Assembly: GCA_964393835.1 (NCBI GenBank)
Contig: CAYMUN010000001.1
Location: 1 to 64,000 of the forward strand
DNA length: 64,000 nucleotides
Direction of reading: 5' to 3'
Source of the DNA: CAYMUN01 sp964393835
Lineage (GTDB): Bacteria; Patescibacteriota; Saccharimonadia; Saccharimonadales; UBA4665
Part shown: piece by piece, positions 35,560 to 43,690 of the stretch
Layout: each line of letters starts with the position of its first letter
How positions within the stretch are numbered: position 1 is the stretch's first letter
Notes under the pieces: model-generated
Database searches by the model: none
Seen by the model: only the letters and a program-made list of their open reading frames with translations
What the model was told of the DNA's origin: nothing
Translations under genes and position numbers: made by a program

Positions 35560-35614
35560 TGTATATACAAATAATCTTGGTTGTATCTGTTATGTGATCT
35601 TAATTGTATATACA
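35560..35614. promoter_or_regulatory. Pair of TGTATATACA palindromes upstream of galU
   Basis: Two copies of the self-complementary decamer TGTATATACA, at 35560-35569 and 35605-35614, 45 nt centre to centre (about four helix turns). They extend to an 11-nt inverted repeat. They lie in an AT-rich spacer between gatB and galU, about 60-115 nt upstream of the galU -10. Spacing and symmetry suit a dimeric DNA-binding protein acting from two sites. No hairpin with a T-run is seen. Confidence 0.45.
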
Positions 35615-35652
35615 CTTAGCATGTGAGCTCGCAATAGCTGCAACGATTCCAG

Positions 35653-37122
35653 CTACAGGTCTAGTTGTTTGCGGATTAGTTGCTGGGCGAGCGAGGGGTT
35701 CGCCTTGCCGCCCGAGGCTTTCATGACTTGGCCGGTTAGGAAGCCGATGGCTTTCATTTCGCCGTTTTTCACGTCCGCGGCAGCTTTGGGGTTGTCGGCG
35801 AGGACTTGAATGACGATTTTAGCGATGGCGCCTTCGTCAGAGACTTGGATGTAGCCTTTGTCGGTGGCATATCTTTCAATATCTGCCGGTAAGGTTTTTT
35901 GGGCAGCTAATTCTACGAACAGTTGCTTAGCATTTGTGGAGCTTAATTTACCATCTCTAATGCAATCATAAATGGCGGTTTCGAGAGCCAGGTGCTTGTC
36001 GTTGCCGAGCTTGAATTGGCCCTCGCGAACCAGCGGAATCATAGTGTTGACGTACCAGTTGGCCAGGAATTTGGCCTTTTCAGGATCGTCGAGATACTGT
36101 TCGATATTGGCCAGGTAGGTGACGGCTTCGTTTTCGATTTCGCCCTCTAGCAGGGTTTCAATCTGGGATTTGTCCATTCCCAAAGAGCTGAGGCGCTGGC
36201 GCCATTCGTCGGGCATGGGAGGCATTTCGGCCTTAAGCTTGTCTATATAAGCCTGCTCGATAATGACCGGCGGAATGTCGGGATCAGGCATGTAACGGTA
36301 GTCGTCGGCGTTTTCTTTGCTGCGCTGGGAGAAGGTGCGCTGTTTGGCATCGTCCCAGCCCCGGGTTTCCTGGATGATTTTCTCGCCCTTTTCGAGGCGC
36401 TCAATTTGGCGGGCGATCTCGTAATCGACGGCTTTTTCGACAGAGCGGAAGCTGTTGAGGTTTTTGGACTCGGTGCGGGTGCCGAGTTGATCAGTCTGGC
36501 TGACACTGACATTGACGTCAAAGCGCATATTGCCGTAGTAGAGGTTGGCTTCGGAAACATCTGCATAGCGCATTCTTAGATATAGTTCGCGGGCATAGGC
36601 TTTAGCTTCGGCGCTGGTGTGCATATCCGGCTCGGAAACAATTTCCAGCAGCGGCGTGCCGGCCCGGTTGAGATCGACCAGGCTGTAATCGGTGCCGGGT
36701 GGGTGGATGCTCTTGCCGGCGTCTTCCTCCAGGTGAGCGCGGGTGATGCCGATTTCGACAGGCTGGCCGTCAACATCGATTGTGATAGCTCCTTTGCCGA
36801 TGATTGGTTCGTCGTACTGGCTGATTTGATAGCCTTTTGGTAGGTCTGGGTAAAAATAGTGCTTGCGATCAAATTTACTGAACCGGGCCGGCTCTGTGCC
36901 CAGCGCGAAAGCTGCTCTGGTTGCCAGGTGAATCGCTTCTTTATTGAGGACTGGCAGGGCGCCGGGCAGACCAAAACAAATATGACTGACGAGGGTATTA
37001 GGTGGCGCTTCACGAGCATCATTGCCGACAGCCGCGAACAGCTTAGTTTTAGTCTTGAGTTGCACATGACACTCAATACCGATGGTTGCAGTGTACTTAG
37101 CCAGAGTTTGTGGACTGATCAT
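35653..37122 (-). CDS. gatB: Asp-tRNA(Asn)/Glu-tRNA(Gln) amidotransferase subunit B
   Basis: The 489-residue subunit that binds and activates the misacylated tRNA. IGIECHVQLKTKTKLFA and the PDLPKGYQISQYDEPI segment identify the family, and the C-terminal YqeY-like tail (ANPSLAQQLIRKQL) is present. Its presence with gatC and gatA indicates that Asn-tRNA and/or Gln-tRNA are made by transamidation. Last gene of a gatC-gatA-unknown-gatB operon, each start overlapping the preceding stop by 4 nt. Confidence 0.95.
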   Translation of the reverse strand: MISPQTLAKYTATIGIECHVQLKTKTKLFAAVGNDAREAPPNTLVSHICFGLPGALPVLNKEAIHLATRAAFALGTEPARFSKFDRKHYFYPDLPKGYQISQYDEPIIGKGAITIDVDGQPVEIGITRAHLEEDAGKSIHPPGTDYSLVDLNRAGTPLLEIVSEPDMHTSAEAKAYARELYLRMRYADVSEANLYYGNMRFDVNVSVSQTDQLGTRTESKNLNSFRSVEKAVDYEIARQIERLEKGEKIIQETRGWDDAKQRTFSQRSKENADDYRYMPDPDIPPVIIEQAYIDKLKAEMPPMPDEWRQRLSSLGMDKSQIETLLEGEIENEAVTYLANIEQYLDDPEKAKFLANWYVNTMIPLVREGQFKLGNDKHLALETAIYDCIRDGKLSSTNAKQLFVELAAQKTLPADIERYATDKGYIQVSDEGAIAKIVIQVLADNPKAAADVKNGEMKAIGFLTGQVMKASGGKANPSLAQQLIRKQLDL

Positions 37123-37475
37123 TTTAGCAGCCCCATATCACGGAGGGCTTGGCGAAAACCGTTGAGGGCGGCTAGTACGTCCTGCTTTTTAAGGGTGCGC
37201 ACATCGACTTCTTCTTGAACCAAGCGGTTACGGAGCTTATGCCCTAGCCAGACGTCTTCGTTATTGGTCAGTTTGCGCTGGGCCGCTACCAGGCGCTCGC
37301 CGGTGGTTTTACCCTTGAAACGGCTGCTTTTCAGGGCGTCCTCCAGCAGAGTGTCGGCTTCAATGACTGCCTGGGGCCACGTCTTACGGCTGGCACAGTG
37401 CTGCTGCAGGTCATGCCAGCGCTCCTGGCACTGCTCGGCTTTGAGTTTACGATGGCGCTTTAGCAAAAATCTCAT
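37119..37475 (-). CDS. Conserved-looking small basic protein inside the gat operon
   Basis: A 118-residue basic, all-helical protein with no membrane segment, cysteine pattern or known motif. The C-terminal half (LVAAQRKLTNNEDVWLGHKLRN, split by a short loop) resembles a helical bundle. It is wedged between gatA and gatB with 4-nt overlaps on both sides, so its translation is coupled to both. I do not recognise it; position alone suggests a link with transamidation or RNA binding. Confidence 0.75.
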   Translation of the reverse strand: MRFLLKRHRKLKAEQCQERWHDLQQHCASRKTWPQAVIEADTLLEDALKSSRFKGKTTGERLVAAQRKLTNNEDVWLGHKLRNRLVQEEVDVRTLKKQDVLAALNGFRQALRDMGLLK

Positions 37476-38896
37476 ACCAGCAGCTCCTCAGTTTGTTGGG
37501 CCAGCGCTAATAACTCCTGATCGGCACGCTGGGGAGCCATTAGCTGTAGTCCTACTGGCAAATTATCACTGGTACCAGCCGGAATGCTAATTGATGGATT
37601 GCCGACCATATTGGCGGCTACCGTCATAACATCACAGAGGTACATTTGCAGCGGATCGTTAGCGTTGGCGCCAATTTTAAAGGCTGGCGTCGGGGCTACG
37701 GGGCCCAGTAGAAAGTCTACTTCCTCAAAGGCTTTGGCGAATTCATTGATTAATTTAGTGCGGACAATCTGGGCTTTTTTGTAGTAAGCATCGTAATAGC
37801 CGCTGCTCAGCACGTAGGTACCTATCATGATCCGACGCTTAGCCTCTTTGCCAAAGCCCTGGCCGCGGGCGCCTTTGTAGCTGTCGTCAAGATCTTTGGC
37901 ATCAGCTTTATGGTGCGGGTAGCGTTGCCCGTCATGGCGGGCCAGATTGCTACTGAGCTCGGCCGGACAAATGATGTAGTACACCGCCAAAGCCATACCG
38001 ATCGAAGGCAGGCTAACCTCAGTCAGCTCAGCACCGGCCGTCCGCAACTTATTGGCCGCAGCCTCGATAACAGACTTAACACCAGGCTCAAGGCCCTCGG
38101 CCATATATTCCTTGATAATGCCGATCTTTTTGCCTTTGAGGCTGCCTTTTAGATTGGTGTAATCGGCTTGTCGCTCAATAGTCGTGCCATCCAAATCATC
38201 TTGACCAGCCATGACATCCAAGACCAATGCCGCATCTTGTACTCGGCTGGTTAGCGGCCCTATGACGTCAGTGCTGCTAGCCATGGCCACCACGCCACTG
38301 CGCGACACAAGGCCGTAAGTAGGCTTATAGCCGACAACACCGGAAAAGCTGGCAGGTTGGCGGATAGAGCCGCCTGTATCAGTACCGAGCGCAAAAGGGG
38401 CCAGCTCTAGTGCCACGGCCGTGGCCGAGCCTCCGGAACTGCCGCCCGGCACCCGCGTTTTATCATGGGCATTTTTAGTCGTAAAAAAGTCGCTGTTTTC
38501 GGTGCTCGCACCGTGAGCAAAGGCATCGAGGTTGGCCTTGGCCACGCAAATCGCGCCCTCGGCTTCCAAACGCTCTATGGCCGTCGATTGATACGGCGCT
38601 TCAAAACCTTTGAGCATATTGCTCGCGGCCGTCGTCTCCGCGCCAAACACTAAGAAATTATCTTTGGCGATAAATGGCACGCCGGCTAGTCGACCTACAG
38701 GTTTGCCCTCAGCAACCGCAGCGTCGACTGCTCTAGCCCGCTCTCGGGCCCGAGTTTCAATCGTGGCGATAATCGCCTGGTACTCTTGCCTGTCAGCAAT
38801 CGCCTTGAGGGACTGCTCGACTAAATCAATAGCCTTCAACTTGCCGTCTTGCACGCCAGCGGCTAAGTCAACGATAGGCTCCCAACCAACCATCAA
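37472..38896 (-). CDS. gatA: Asp-tRNA(Asn)/Glu-tRNA(Gln) amidotransferase subunit A
   Basis: The glutaminase subunit, 474 residues, of the amidase-signature family. The Ser-cisSer-Lys machinery is complete: the catalytic lysine in PFIAKDNFL, and GGSSGGSATAVAL with GTDTGGSIRQPASF carrying the serines. It releases ammonia for GatB. It overlaps gatC upstream and the unknown gene downstream, each by 4 nt. Confidence 0.95.
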   Translation of the reverse strand: MMVGWEPIVDLAAGVQDGKLKAIDLVEQSLKAIADRQEYQAIIATIETRARERARAVDAAVAEGKPVGRLAGVPFIAKDNFLVFGAETTAASNMLKGFEAPYQSTAIERLEAEGAICVAKANLDAFAHGASTENSDFFTTKNAHDKTRVPGGSSGGSATAVALELAPFALGTDTGGSIRQPASFSGVVGYKPTYGLVSRSGVVAMASSTDVIGPLTSRVQDAALVLDVMAGQDDLDGTTIERQADYTNLKGSLKGKKIGIIKEYMAEGLEPGVKSVIEAAANKLRTAGAELTEVSLPSIGMALAVYYIICPAELSSNLARHDGQRYPHHKADAKDLDDSYKGARGQGFGKEAKRRIMIGTYVLSSGYYDAYYKKAQIVRTKLINEFAKAFEEVDFLLGPVAPTPAFKIGANANDPLQMYLCDVMTVAANMVGNPSISIPAGTSDNLPVGLQLMAPQRADQELLALAQQTEELLV

Positions 38897-39186
38897 CCAA
38901 TCATCCTTTTTACTTTGATCTGACTGTCTTGTACGGCCGGTACATTTTTAAGCAGGTCGGCAGTTTGATAACCATAGTCGCGCACCACATCCTCGCGAGT
39001 GACATTAGTTAGCCCGGTCACTTGGTTGGTTGGCTCCAGGCCCTCGACAGCAACATTAGATAGTTGCTCGACATACTGCAAAATCTCAGACAGCTCAGCG
39101 CTATACTCCTCAACCTCAGCTTCTGTCAGCTGCAACCGAGCCAATTGCGCCAATTTTAATACATCATCCCTACTAAGCTTCGCCAT
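38893..39186 (-). CDS. gatC: Asp-tRNA(Asn)/Glu-tRNA(Gln) amidotransferase subunit C
   Basis: A 97-residue stabilising subunit that wraps around GatA. The N-terminus VLKLAQLARLQLTEAEVEEY and the LSEILQYVEQL helix are diagnostic. First gene of the gat operon. An extended -10, TGTTACAAT, ends 10 nt before the ATG, without a Shine-Dalgarno. Confidence 0.92.
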   Translation of the reverse strand: MAKLSRDDVLKLAQLARLQLTEAEVEEYSAELSEILQYVEQLSNVAVEGLEPTNQVTGLTNVTREDVVRDYGYQTADLLKNVPAVQDSQIKVKRMIG

Positions 39187-39262
39187 AATTACACTTATTG
39201 TAACAGGTTCATCCCAAGTGCAGGAAAAAATACGTAGTTAATTTCACCATAAAAAATAATCC

Positions 39263-39291
39263 TTTACAAATCGTGAAAAAGAGATTATGCT
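39263..39291 (+). promoter_or_regulatory. Promoter of the alpha/beta-hydrolase-like gene
   Basis: TTTACA (39263-39268), 17 nt, TATGCT (39286-39291). The start of transcription is predicted near 39298, inside the palindromic operator that follows. Confidence 0.6.
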
Positions 39292-39294
39292 AAA

Positions 39295-39316
39295 AGTGAA
39301 AAAATTCACTAGTGAA
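39295..39316. promoter_or_regulatory. Triple half-site operator at the transcription start
   Basis: AGTGAA-AAAA-TTCACT (39295-39310) is followed directly by AGTGAA (39311-39316), so TTCACT forms a palindrome with each neighbour, including the perfect 12-mer TTCACTAGTGAA. Further GTGAA-type half-sites occur upstream (near 39242 and 39272). The location over +1 suggests a repressor site. Confidence 0.5.
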
Positions 39317-39332
39317 ATATGGTAATTGTGAT

Positions 39333-40421
39333 ATGTCCCATGAAATAGCACGACAGCAAGTCTGCGAAAGCAGATTTCGGCGACAGCCTCTGCGGATAGT
39401 GGCGCCGAGCCTTGAGGCAGCTGAAGCTACGCCGACTGACGCCAGCCCTCCTCCTGCTATCGCAGACTGGCCAGAGCCAGAGCTTCACCACGAAACCGGC
39501 GTGGGTACCATTAGCACCCGGACAGTCACTACCGAAGACGGTTCCCGCTTTGACGTGCGAAAAATCGTCCCTGACCAGCAGCGCTTCCTTATTTCAGTCG
39601 ATTTTATGACCCCATTAGGCACTCCAGTCGTCGGTTTTAATACCTACGAGGGCTATGCCCTGGCCAAAGCCGGCATCCACAGCCGAATTATTGGCAGCAA
39701 CCAAAAAAACGGCACCAGCTTGCTGCGTGATACCGAAGCTACCCTCGAAATTCTGGCCGAGGATGATCGGCAAAGTGCCCGAAACCCTACATGTGAGCCA
39801 GGCCGATCAGTCAGCCTGGGCTATTCCATGGGGGGCATGAAAGCATTAGCCTTGCTGGGGTTAGCGCCGACAGCGAATCGCACGGTAGATGTAGGTATTG
39901 TTTTAGATCCCGGCCCGGCCCAAAAAGTGGATTACGACTTGATCGAAGCCCTCCGGTTTGCCGGCTGGTCAGCTGAACAAGCCCTGGAAATTCCCCAGAT
40001 CTTTCTTGCCAGCCTGCGCGAAACATCGCTGATCCGCACCTTAGCCCGCACTAAACGGTTGTTACCGACGGCCAGCTTGGATCCGCGCCACCTCTGGAAT
40101 ACCGCCGGCAAACTGCACGCCATTGCTAGTGGTGAAGCCGGCGACTTCCCGGCCAGGATACCAACCGATGCCGCCCTGGTACTACACTTTTTTAAAAGCC
40201 GGTTTTCGTACAACCAGGCCAATGTGTATGCCGAACTGCTCAGCGAGCACTCAAACACCCGGCTGATCCAGGAAAAAGGCCCACATCTGGCCGGCGCCCG
40301 CATTTCGGCAGTCAGAGCCTTGGTCGCCAAAACAAGCCATAGCTTAGAACTTATCAAAGACAATGCCACACCGGCAGAATTAAGCGAAGCCCTGAACTAC
40401 CCCATCCTCAGGGCAGCCTAG
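39333..40421 (+). CDS. Alpha/beta-hydrolase-like protein, function unknown
   Basis: From the ATG at 39333 the protein has 362 residues. The nucleophile-elbow motif GYSMGG, in the context GRSVSLGYSMGGMKALALLG, sits mid-protein as in alpha/beta hydrolases; a late GPHLAGARIS could contain the catalytic histidine. The first 60 residues are disordered, rich in Ala, Pro and Glu. No signal peptide. A GTG at 39312 is in frame but lies in the operator. Possible lipase/esterase or peptide-acting hydrolase; substrate unknown. The stop codon shares 4 bases with convergent uvrB. Confidence 0.65.
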   Translation: MSHEIARQQVCESRFRRQPLRIVAPSLEAAEATPTDASPPPAIADWPEPELHHETGVGTISTRTVTTEDGSRFDVRKIVPDQQRFLISVDFMTPLGTPVVGFNTYEGYALAKAGIHSRIIGSNQKNGTSLLRDTEATLEILAEDDRQSARNPTCEPGRSVSLGYSMGGMKALALLGLAPTANRTVDVGIVLDPGPAQKVDYDLIEALRFAGWSAEQALEIPQIFLASLRETSLIRTLARTKRLLPTASLDPRHLWNTAGKLHAIASGEAGDFPARIPTDAALVLHFFKSRFSYNQANVYAELLSEHSNTRLIQEKGPHLAGARISAVRALVAKTSHSLELIKDNATPAELSEALNYPILRAA

Positions 40422-42382
40422 AGTTTCTTTTTGATGTCGTCTATCAGATCGCGGAGCTCGGCGGCGGTTTCAAATTGGAGATTGGCGGCCGCTAAGTCCA
40501 TCTGGGAGGTGAGGTCTTTGATCAGCGAGCCGTACTCATCTTTGGGGATTTTGTTGAGGTTGAGTTTAGCGCGTTTGGCTTCATCGGGCATATCGGGACG
40601 CATGCCCTTTTCTATAGTACGGGTGATTCCGGTGGGGGTGACACCGTGCTTTTGATTATAAGCTTCCTGAATGGTGCGGCGGCGAGTGGTTTCGTCGATC
40701 GTATATTGCATGCTGTCAGTGACATGGTCGGCGTACATTATGACTCGGCCCTTTTCGTGGCGGGCGGCCCGGCCGACGGTCTGGACAAGTGCTTGCTTGC
40801 TGCGCAAGAAGCCCTCTTTGTCAGCGTCGAGTATGGCTACAAGGGAAACTTCGGGCAGGTCGAGACCCTCACGCAACAAGTTAATACCGACCACCACGTC
40901 ATACACCCCCAGCCGCAAGTCACGCAAAATGTCGGTGCGATCCAGGGTATCGACATCACTGTGCAGGTAGGCTACTTTGATATTGATCTCTTTAAGGTAA
41001 TCGGTCAGGTCTTCACTCATACGCTTGGTAAGCGTAGTCACTAAGACTCGCTGGTGTTTGCTGGTGGTGTCACGGATCTCGGCGATCAGATCATCAATCT
41101 GTCCCTCAATGGGGCGGACTTCGATTGGTGGATCAAGCAGGCCGGTCGGACGGATCACTTGCTGGGCCGGTTTGGGACTGCGGCTAAGCTCGTACTCGGC
41201 CGGGGTAGCCGAGACATAAATCGTCTGGTTCATGTGACGCTCAAATTCGGTAAAGGTCAGCGGCCGGTTATCGAGGGCGCTCGGCAGGCGGAAGCCGTGC
41301 TCTACCAGCACTTCTTTGCGCGCCCGATCGCCATTATACATACCGCGGACTTGCGGGATACTCATATGCGATTCATCGACCATCAACAGGTAGTCGTCGG
41401 GGAAATAATCCATCAGTGTGGCCGGTTGTTCGCCCGGCTCACGATTGGTCAGGTACCTGGAATAGTTCTCAATCCCTTTGACGAATCCGGTTTCCTGGAG
41501 CATCTCCAGGTCAAAGCGGGTGCGCTGCTCCAAACGCTGGGCCTCCAGCAGCTGGCCGTTTTTTTTGAAGCCGGCCAGGCGCTCGGCCAATTCGCTTTCG
41601 ATTTGTCCCAAAGCGACTTTTAGTTTATCTTGCGGCGTGACGTAGTGGCTACCGGGGAAGATTTTGTATGATTCAAGTTGCTTGAGGATTTCACCGGTCA
41701 GCGGATCAATCTGGGTAATGCGCTCCACCTCGTCGCCAAAAAATTCTAGGCGGTAAGCCAGCTCTTCGCCGGCCGGAAAAACGTCGACGACATCACCGCG
41801 GACTCGGAAGGTACCACGGTGAAAATCAATATCGTTGCGCTGGTATTGGATGTCGGTCATCTGGCGTAAAAACTTGTCACGAACTTTGCGCTCACCAACT
41901 TTGACCGTAATCGACAGTCCGTTATAATCCTCGACTGAGCCAATACCGTAGATACAGCTGACACTGGCCACGATGATAACGTCTCGCCGGGCGAGGAGCG
42001 AGTCAGTAGCGGCGTGCCGCAAGCGATCGATCTCCTCGTTGATTTGACTGTCTTTTTCTATATAGGTATCTGAGCGAGGGATATAGGCTTCGGGCTGGTA
42101 GTAATCAAAGTAGCTCACAAAGTAGTGGACGGCGTTATCGGGAAAAAAGTTTTTGAATTCCCCATACAACTGGGCGGCCAGTGTTTTATTATGACTCAAA
42201 ATCAGGGTTGGCCGCTGGACATTTTTAATGATATTGGCCATGGTAAAGGTTTTACCCGAGCCGGTCACGCCGAGCAAGGTCTGATCCGGGAGGCCATCCT
42301 GCAGCCCCTTGGTCAGTTGCTCGATTGCCGCTGGCTGATCGCCAAGCGGCTTATAATCACTCTGAAGTTTAAACGTAGACAT
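40418..42382 (-). CDS. uvrB: Excinuclease ABC subunit B
   Basis: The damage-verifying helicase-like subunit of nucleotide excision repair, 654 residues. Walker A GVTGSGKTFTMANI, the beta-hairpin region YYQPEAYIPRSDTYIEKD, motif DESH, motif VI with QTVGRAARHEKGRVI and the C-terminal UVR domain (FETAAELRDLIDDI) are all present. An extended -10, TGCTACAAT (hexamer 42389-42394), ends exactly 6 nt before the ATG, giving a leaderless message; no SOS-type operator is seen. Confidence 0.96.
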   Translation of the reverse strand: MSTFKLQSDYKPLGDQPAAIEQLTKGLQDGLPDQTLLGVTGSGKTFTMANIIKNVQRPTLILSHNKTLAAQLYGEFKNFFPDNAVHYFVSYFDYYQPEAYIPRSDTYIEKDSQINEEIDRLRHAATDSLLARRDVIIVASVSCIYGIGSVEDYNGLSITVKVGERKVRDKFLRQMTDIQYQRNDIDFHRGTFRVRGDVVDVFPAGEELAYRLEFFGDEVERITQIDPLTGEILKQLESYKIFPGSHYVTPQDKLKVALGQIESELAERLAGFKKNGQLLEAQRLEQRTRFDLEMLQETGFVKGIENYSRYLTNREPGEQPATLMDYFPDDYLLMVDESHMSIPQVRGMYNGDRARKEVLVEHGFRLPSALDNRPLTFTEFERHMNQTIYVSATPAEYELSRSPKPAQQVIRPTGLLDPPIEVRPIEGQIDDLIAEIRDTTSKHQRVLVTTLTKRMSEDLTDYLKEINIKVAYLHSDVDTLDRTDILRDLRLGVYDVVVGINLLREGLDLPEVSLVAILDADKEGFLRSKQALVQTVGRAARHEKGRVIMYADHVTDSMQYTIDETTRRRTIQEAYNQKHGVTPTGITRTIEKGMRPDMPDEAKRAKLNLNKIPKDEYGSLIKDLTSQMDLAAANLQFETAAELRDLIDDIKKKL

Positions 42383-42403
42383 CTACTAATTGTAGCAAGT
42401 CTG

Positions 42404-43084
42404 CTACTCGAAGCGCAGGGTTTTAGTGACCATCAGGTCAAAATCAGCCAACACGTCCGGGAAAGGTTTTGGCTGAACATAACTGGCGATATAGGTAGTT
42501 CCATTGGAATAAAAAAGGTAACGCACGATGAGTGTGCCATTAGGATAACCGCCGACGGCCTCGGCTTGCGAGCTGATGGTTTTGGCCGTAATCCGGCTGC
42601 CTTTTACGCCAGCGACAGTGACGTCCTTTTGTTGAATATCGCGGTAGCCACTGTCAGCTTTGAGGCCTGAGATATTTCGCTGGTCGCCATCCAATGAAGC
42701 GACCATCATTTGACCAAGCTGCTCAGAGGCACAGACTAATACCGCTTTGCTATTGCCGCCGAGGAATAACGCCCGGTCAAAAAAGTTTGGCCCGCAGGCT
42801 TCCGGATCGTCCGGTTGAGCCCACGCCGCCGGATATTTTAGATTGAATTTACCAATTGGGCTACTGTAAGCAAGCCAGTCGGCGGTTTTATCTTTAGGCA
42901 CGACTGCTTTTTTAGTAAAAGCAACCGTTTGAGTCGTATGATTGGCAGCACTCAGCGTCTGGTCAGCCTGCTGATTAGTATGATATACAAAATACCCGAC
43001 GCCGCTAATCATCACTATGACAACAGCCACCAACAGGGTTTCAGCGGTTGCGAAGCCGGTCGTGCTGGTACGAAGTTTAAACAT
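42404..43084 (-). CDS. Type IV pilin-like protein with PsbP-like outer domain (second copy)
   Basis: A 226-residue protein with a short basic leader ending in TTG, then FATAETLLVAVVIVMISGVGY, a pilin-type hydrophobic helix with glutamate at +5 from the presumed Gly/Phe cleavage. The exported part includes FNLKYPAAW, the counterpart of FSYPSGW in the protein at 6395-6994, and a cysteine pair that could form a disulfide. Last gene of an operon with the 414-residue unknown protein and the LOG-family protein. AGGAAG precedes the ATG. Confidence 0.72.
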   Translation of the reverse strand: MFKLRTSTTGFATAETLLVAVVIVMISGVGYFVYHTNQQADQTLSAANHTTQTVAFTKKAVVPKDKTADWLAYSSPIGKFNLKYPAAWAQPDDPEACGPNFFDRALFLGGNSKAVLVCASEQLGQMMVASLDGDQRNISGLKADSGYRDIQQKDVTVAGVKGSRITAKTISSQAEAVGGYPNGTLIVRYLFYSNGTTYIASYVQPKPFPDVLADFDLMVTKTLRFE

Positions 43085-43107
43085 GGTAGTCTTCCTGCTT
43101 ATGCCTG

Positions 43108-43674
43108 CTACTCATAGAGATTATGGTACTTGGCATGCGCTTTGTCTAGAAAATCAGTTAGCTCTTGGATGAGGGCGGTGGCAGAATCATTAAAAGCGAC
43201 CATTGAGCCGGTAGGCAGTGGTCGAGACAAATCCATCAGGGTTTTTATTTCATCGCTGATGCCGCCGGCGCCTTGCAGGAAACCGACCGGAACGTCTGCT
43301 TCCATAGCGATAGTAAACTCGTGTAGGGTGCCGAGGCGGCCCCCCAGACTGACCACGGCGTCACTGGAAGTAATCAGTAGCATGTCCCGGCCGACATAGT
43401 GCAGGCCAGTGTAGAGAATAGTGTCATAGGCATCCACCGGCAGGCGGTATTTCATGACGTGCTCAACCTTGGAAGCCGCCGGGCTAATGCCGACGCTCAT
43501 GGTTCCGCCGGCTTTTTTGTATCCCTCGGCGGCATAATTCGGCAAGCCGATAGTAGCACCGGTCAGCAGCGCATGGCCGGCTTTGGCAATCGCCATGCCC
43601 AATTCGGCTGCTAGCAGCTTGCCTTCTTCGACACTGGCGCCTTTGGCTGCTCCGGAAACACAAATTTGATACAT
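43108..43674 (-). CDS. LOG-family (TIGR00725-like) nucleotide-binding protein
   Basis: A 188-residue Rossmann protein. The N-terminal CVSGAAKGAS and LTGATIGLPNYAAEG segments, and GGRLGTLHEFTIA in place of the PGGxGTxxE motif, are those of the LOG/DprA-like superfamily. Related proteins hydrolyse cytokinin or purine nucleoside monophosphates or bind molybdopterin, so the exact reaction is open. The ATG at 43674 is preferred over a GTG two codons earlier because AAAGGGTGG lies just upstream. Middle gene of its operon. Confidence 0.82.
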   Translation of the reverse strand: MYQICVSGAAKGASVEEGKLLAAELGMAIAKAGHALLTGATIGLPNYAAEGYKKAGGTMSVGISPAASKVEHVMKYRLPVDAYDTILYTGLHYVGRDMLLITSSDAVVSLGGRLGTLHEFTIAMEADVPVGFLQGAGGISDEIKTLMDLSRPLPTGSMVAFNDSATALIQELTDFLDKAHAKYHNLYE

Positions 43675-43690
43675 ACCCACCCTTTATTAT

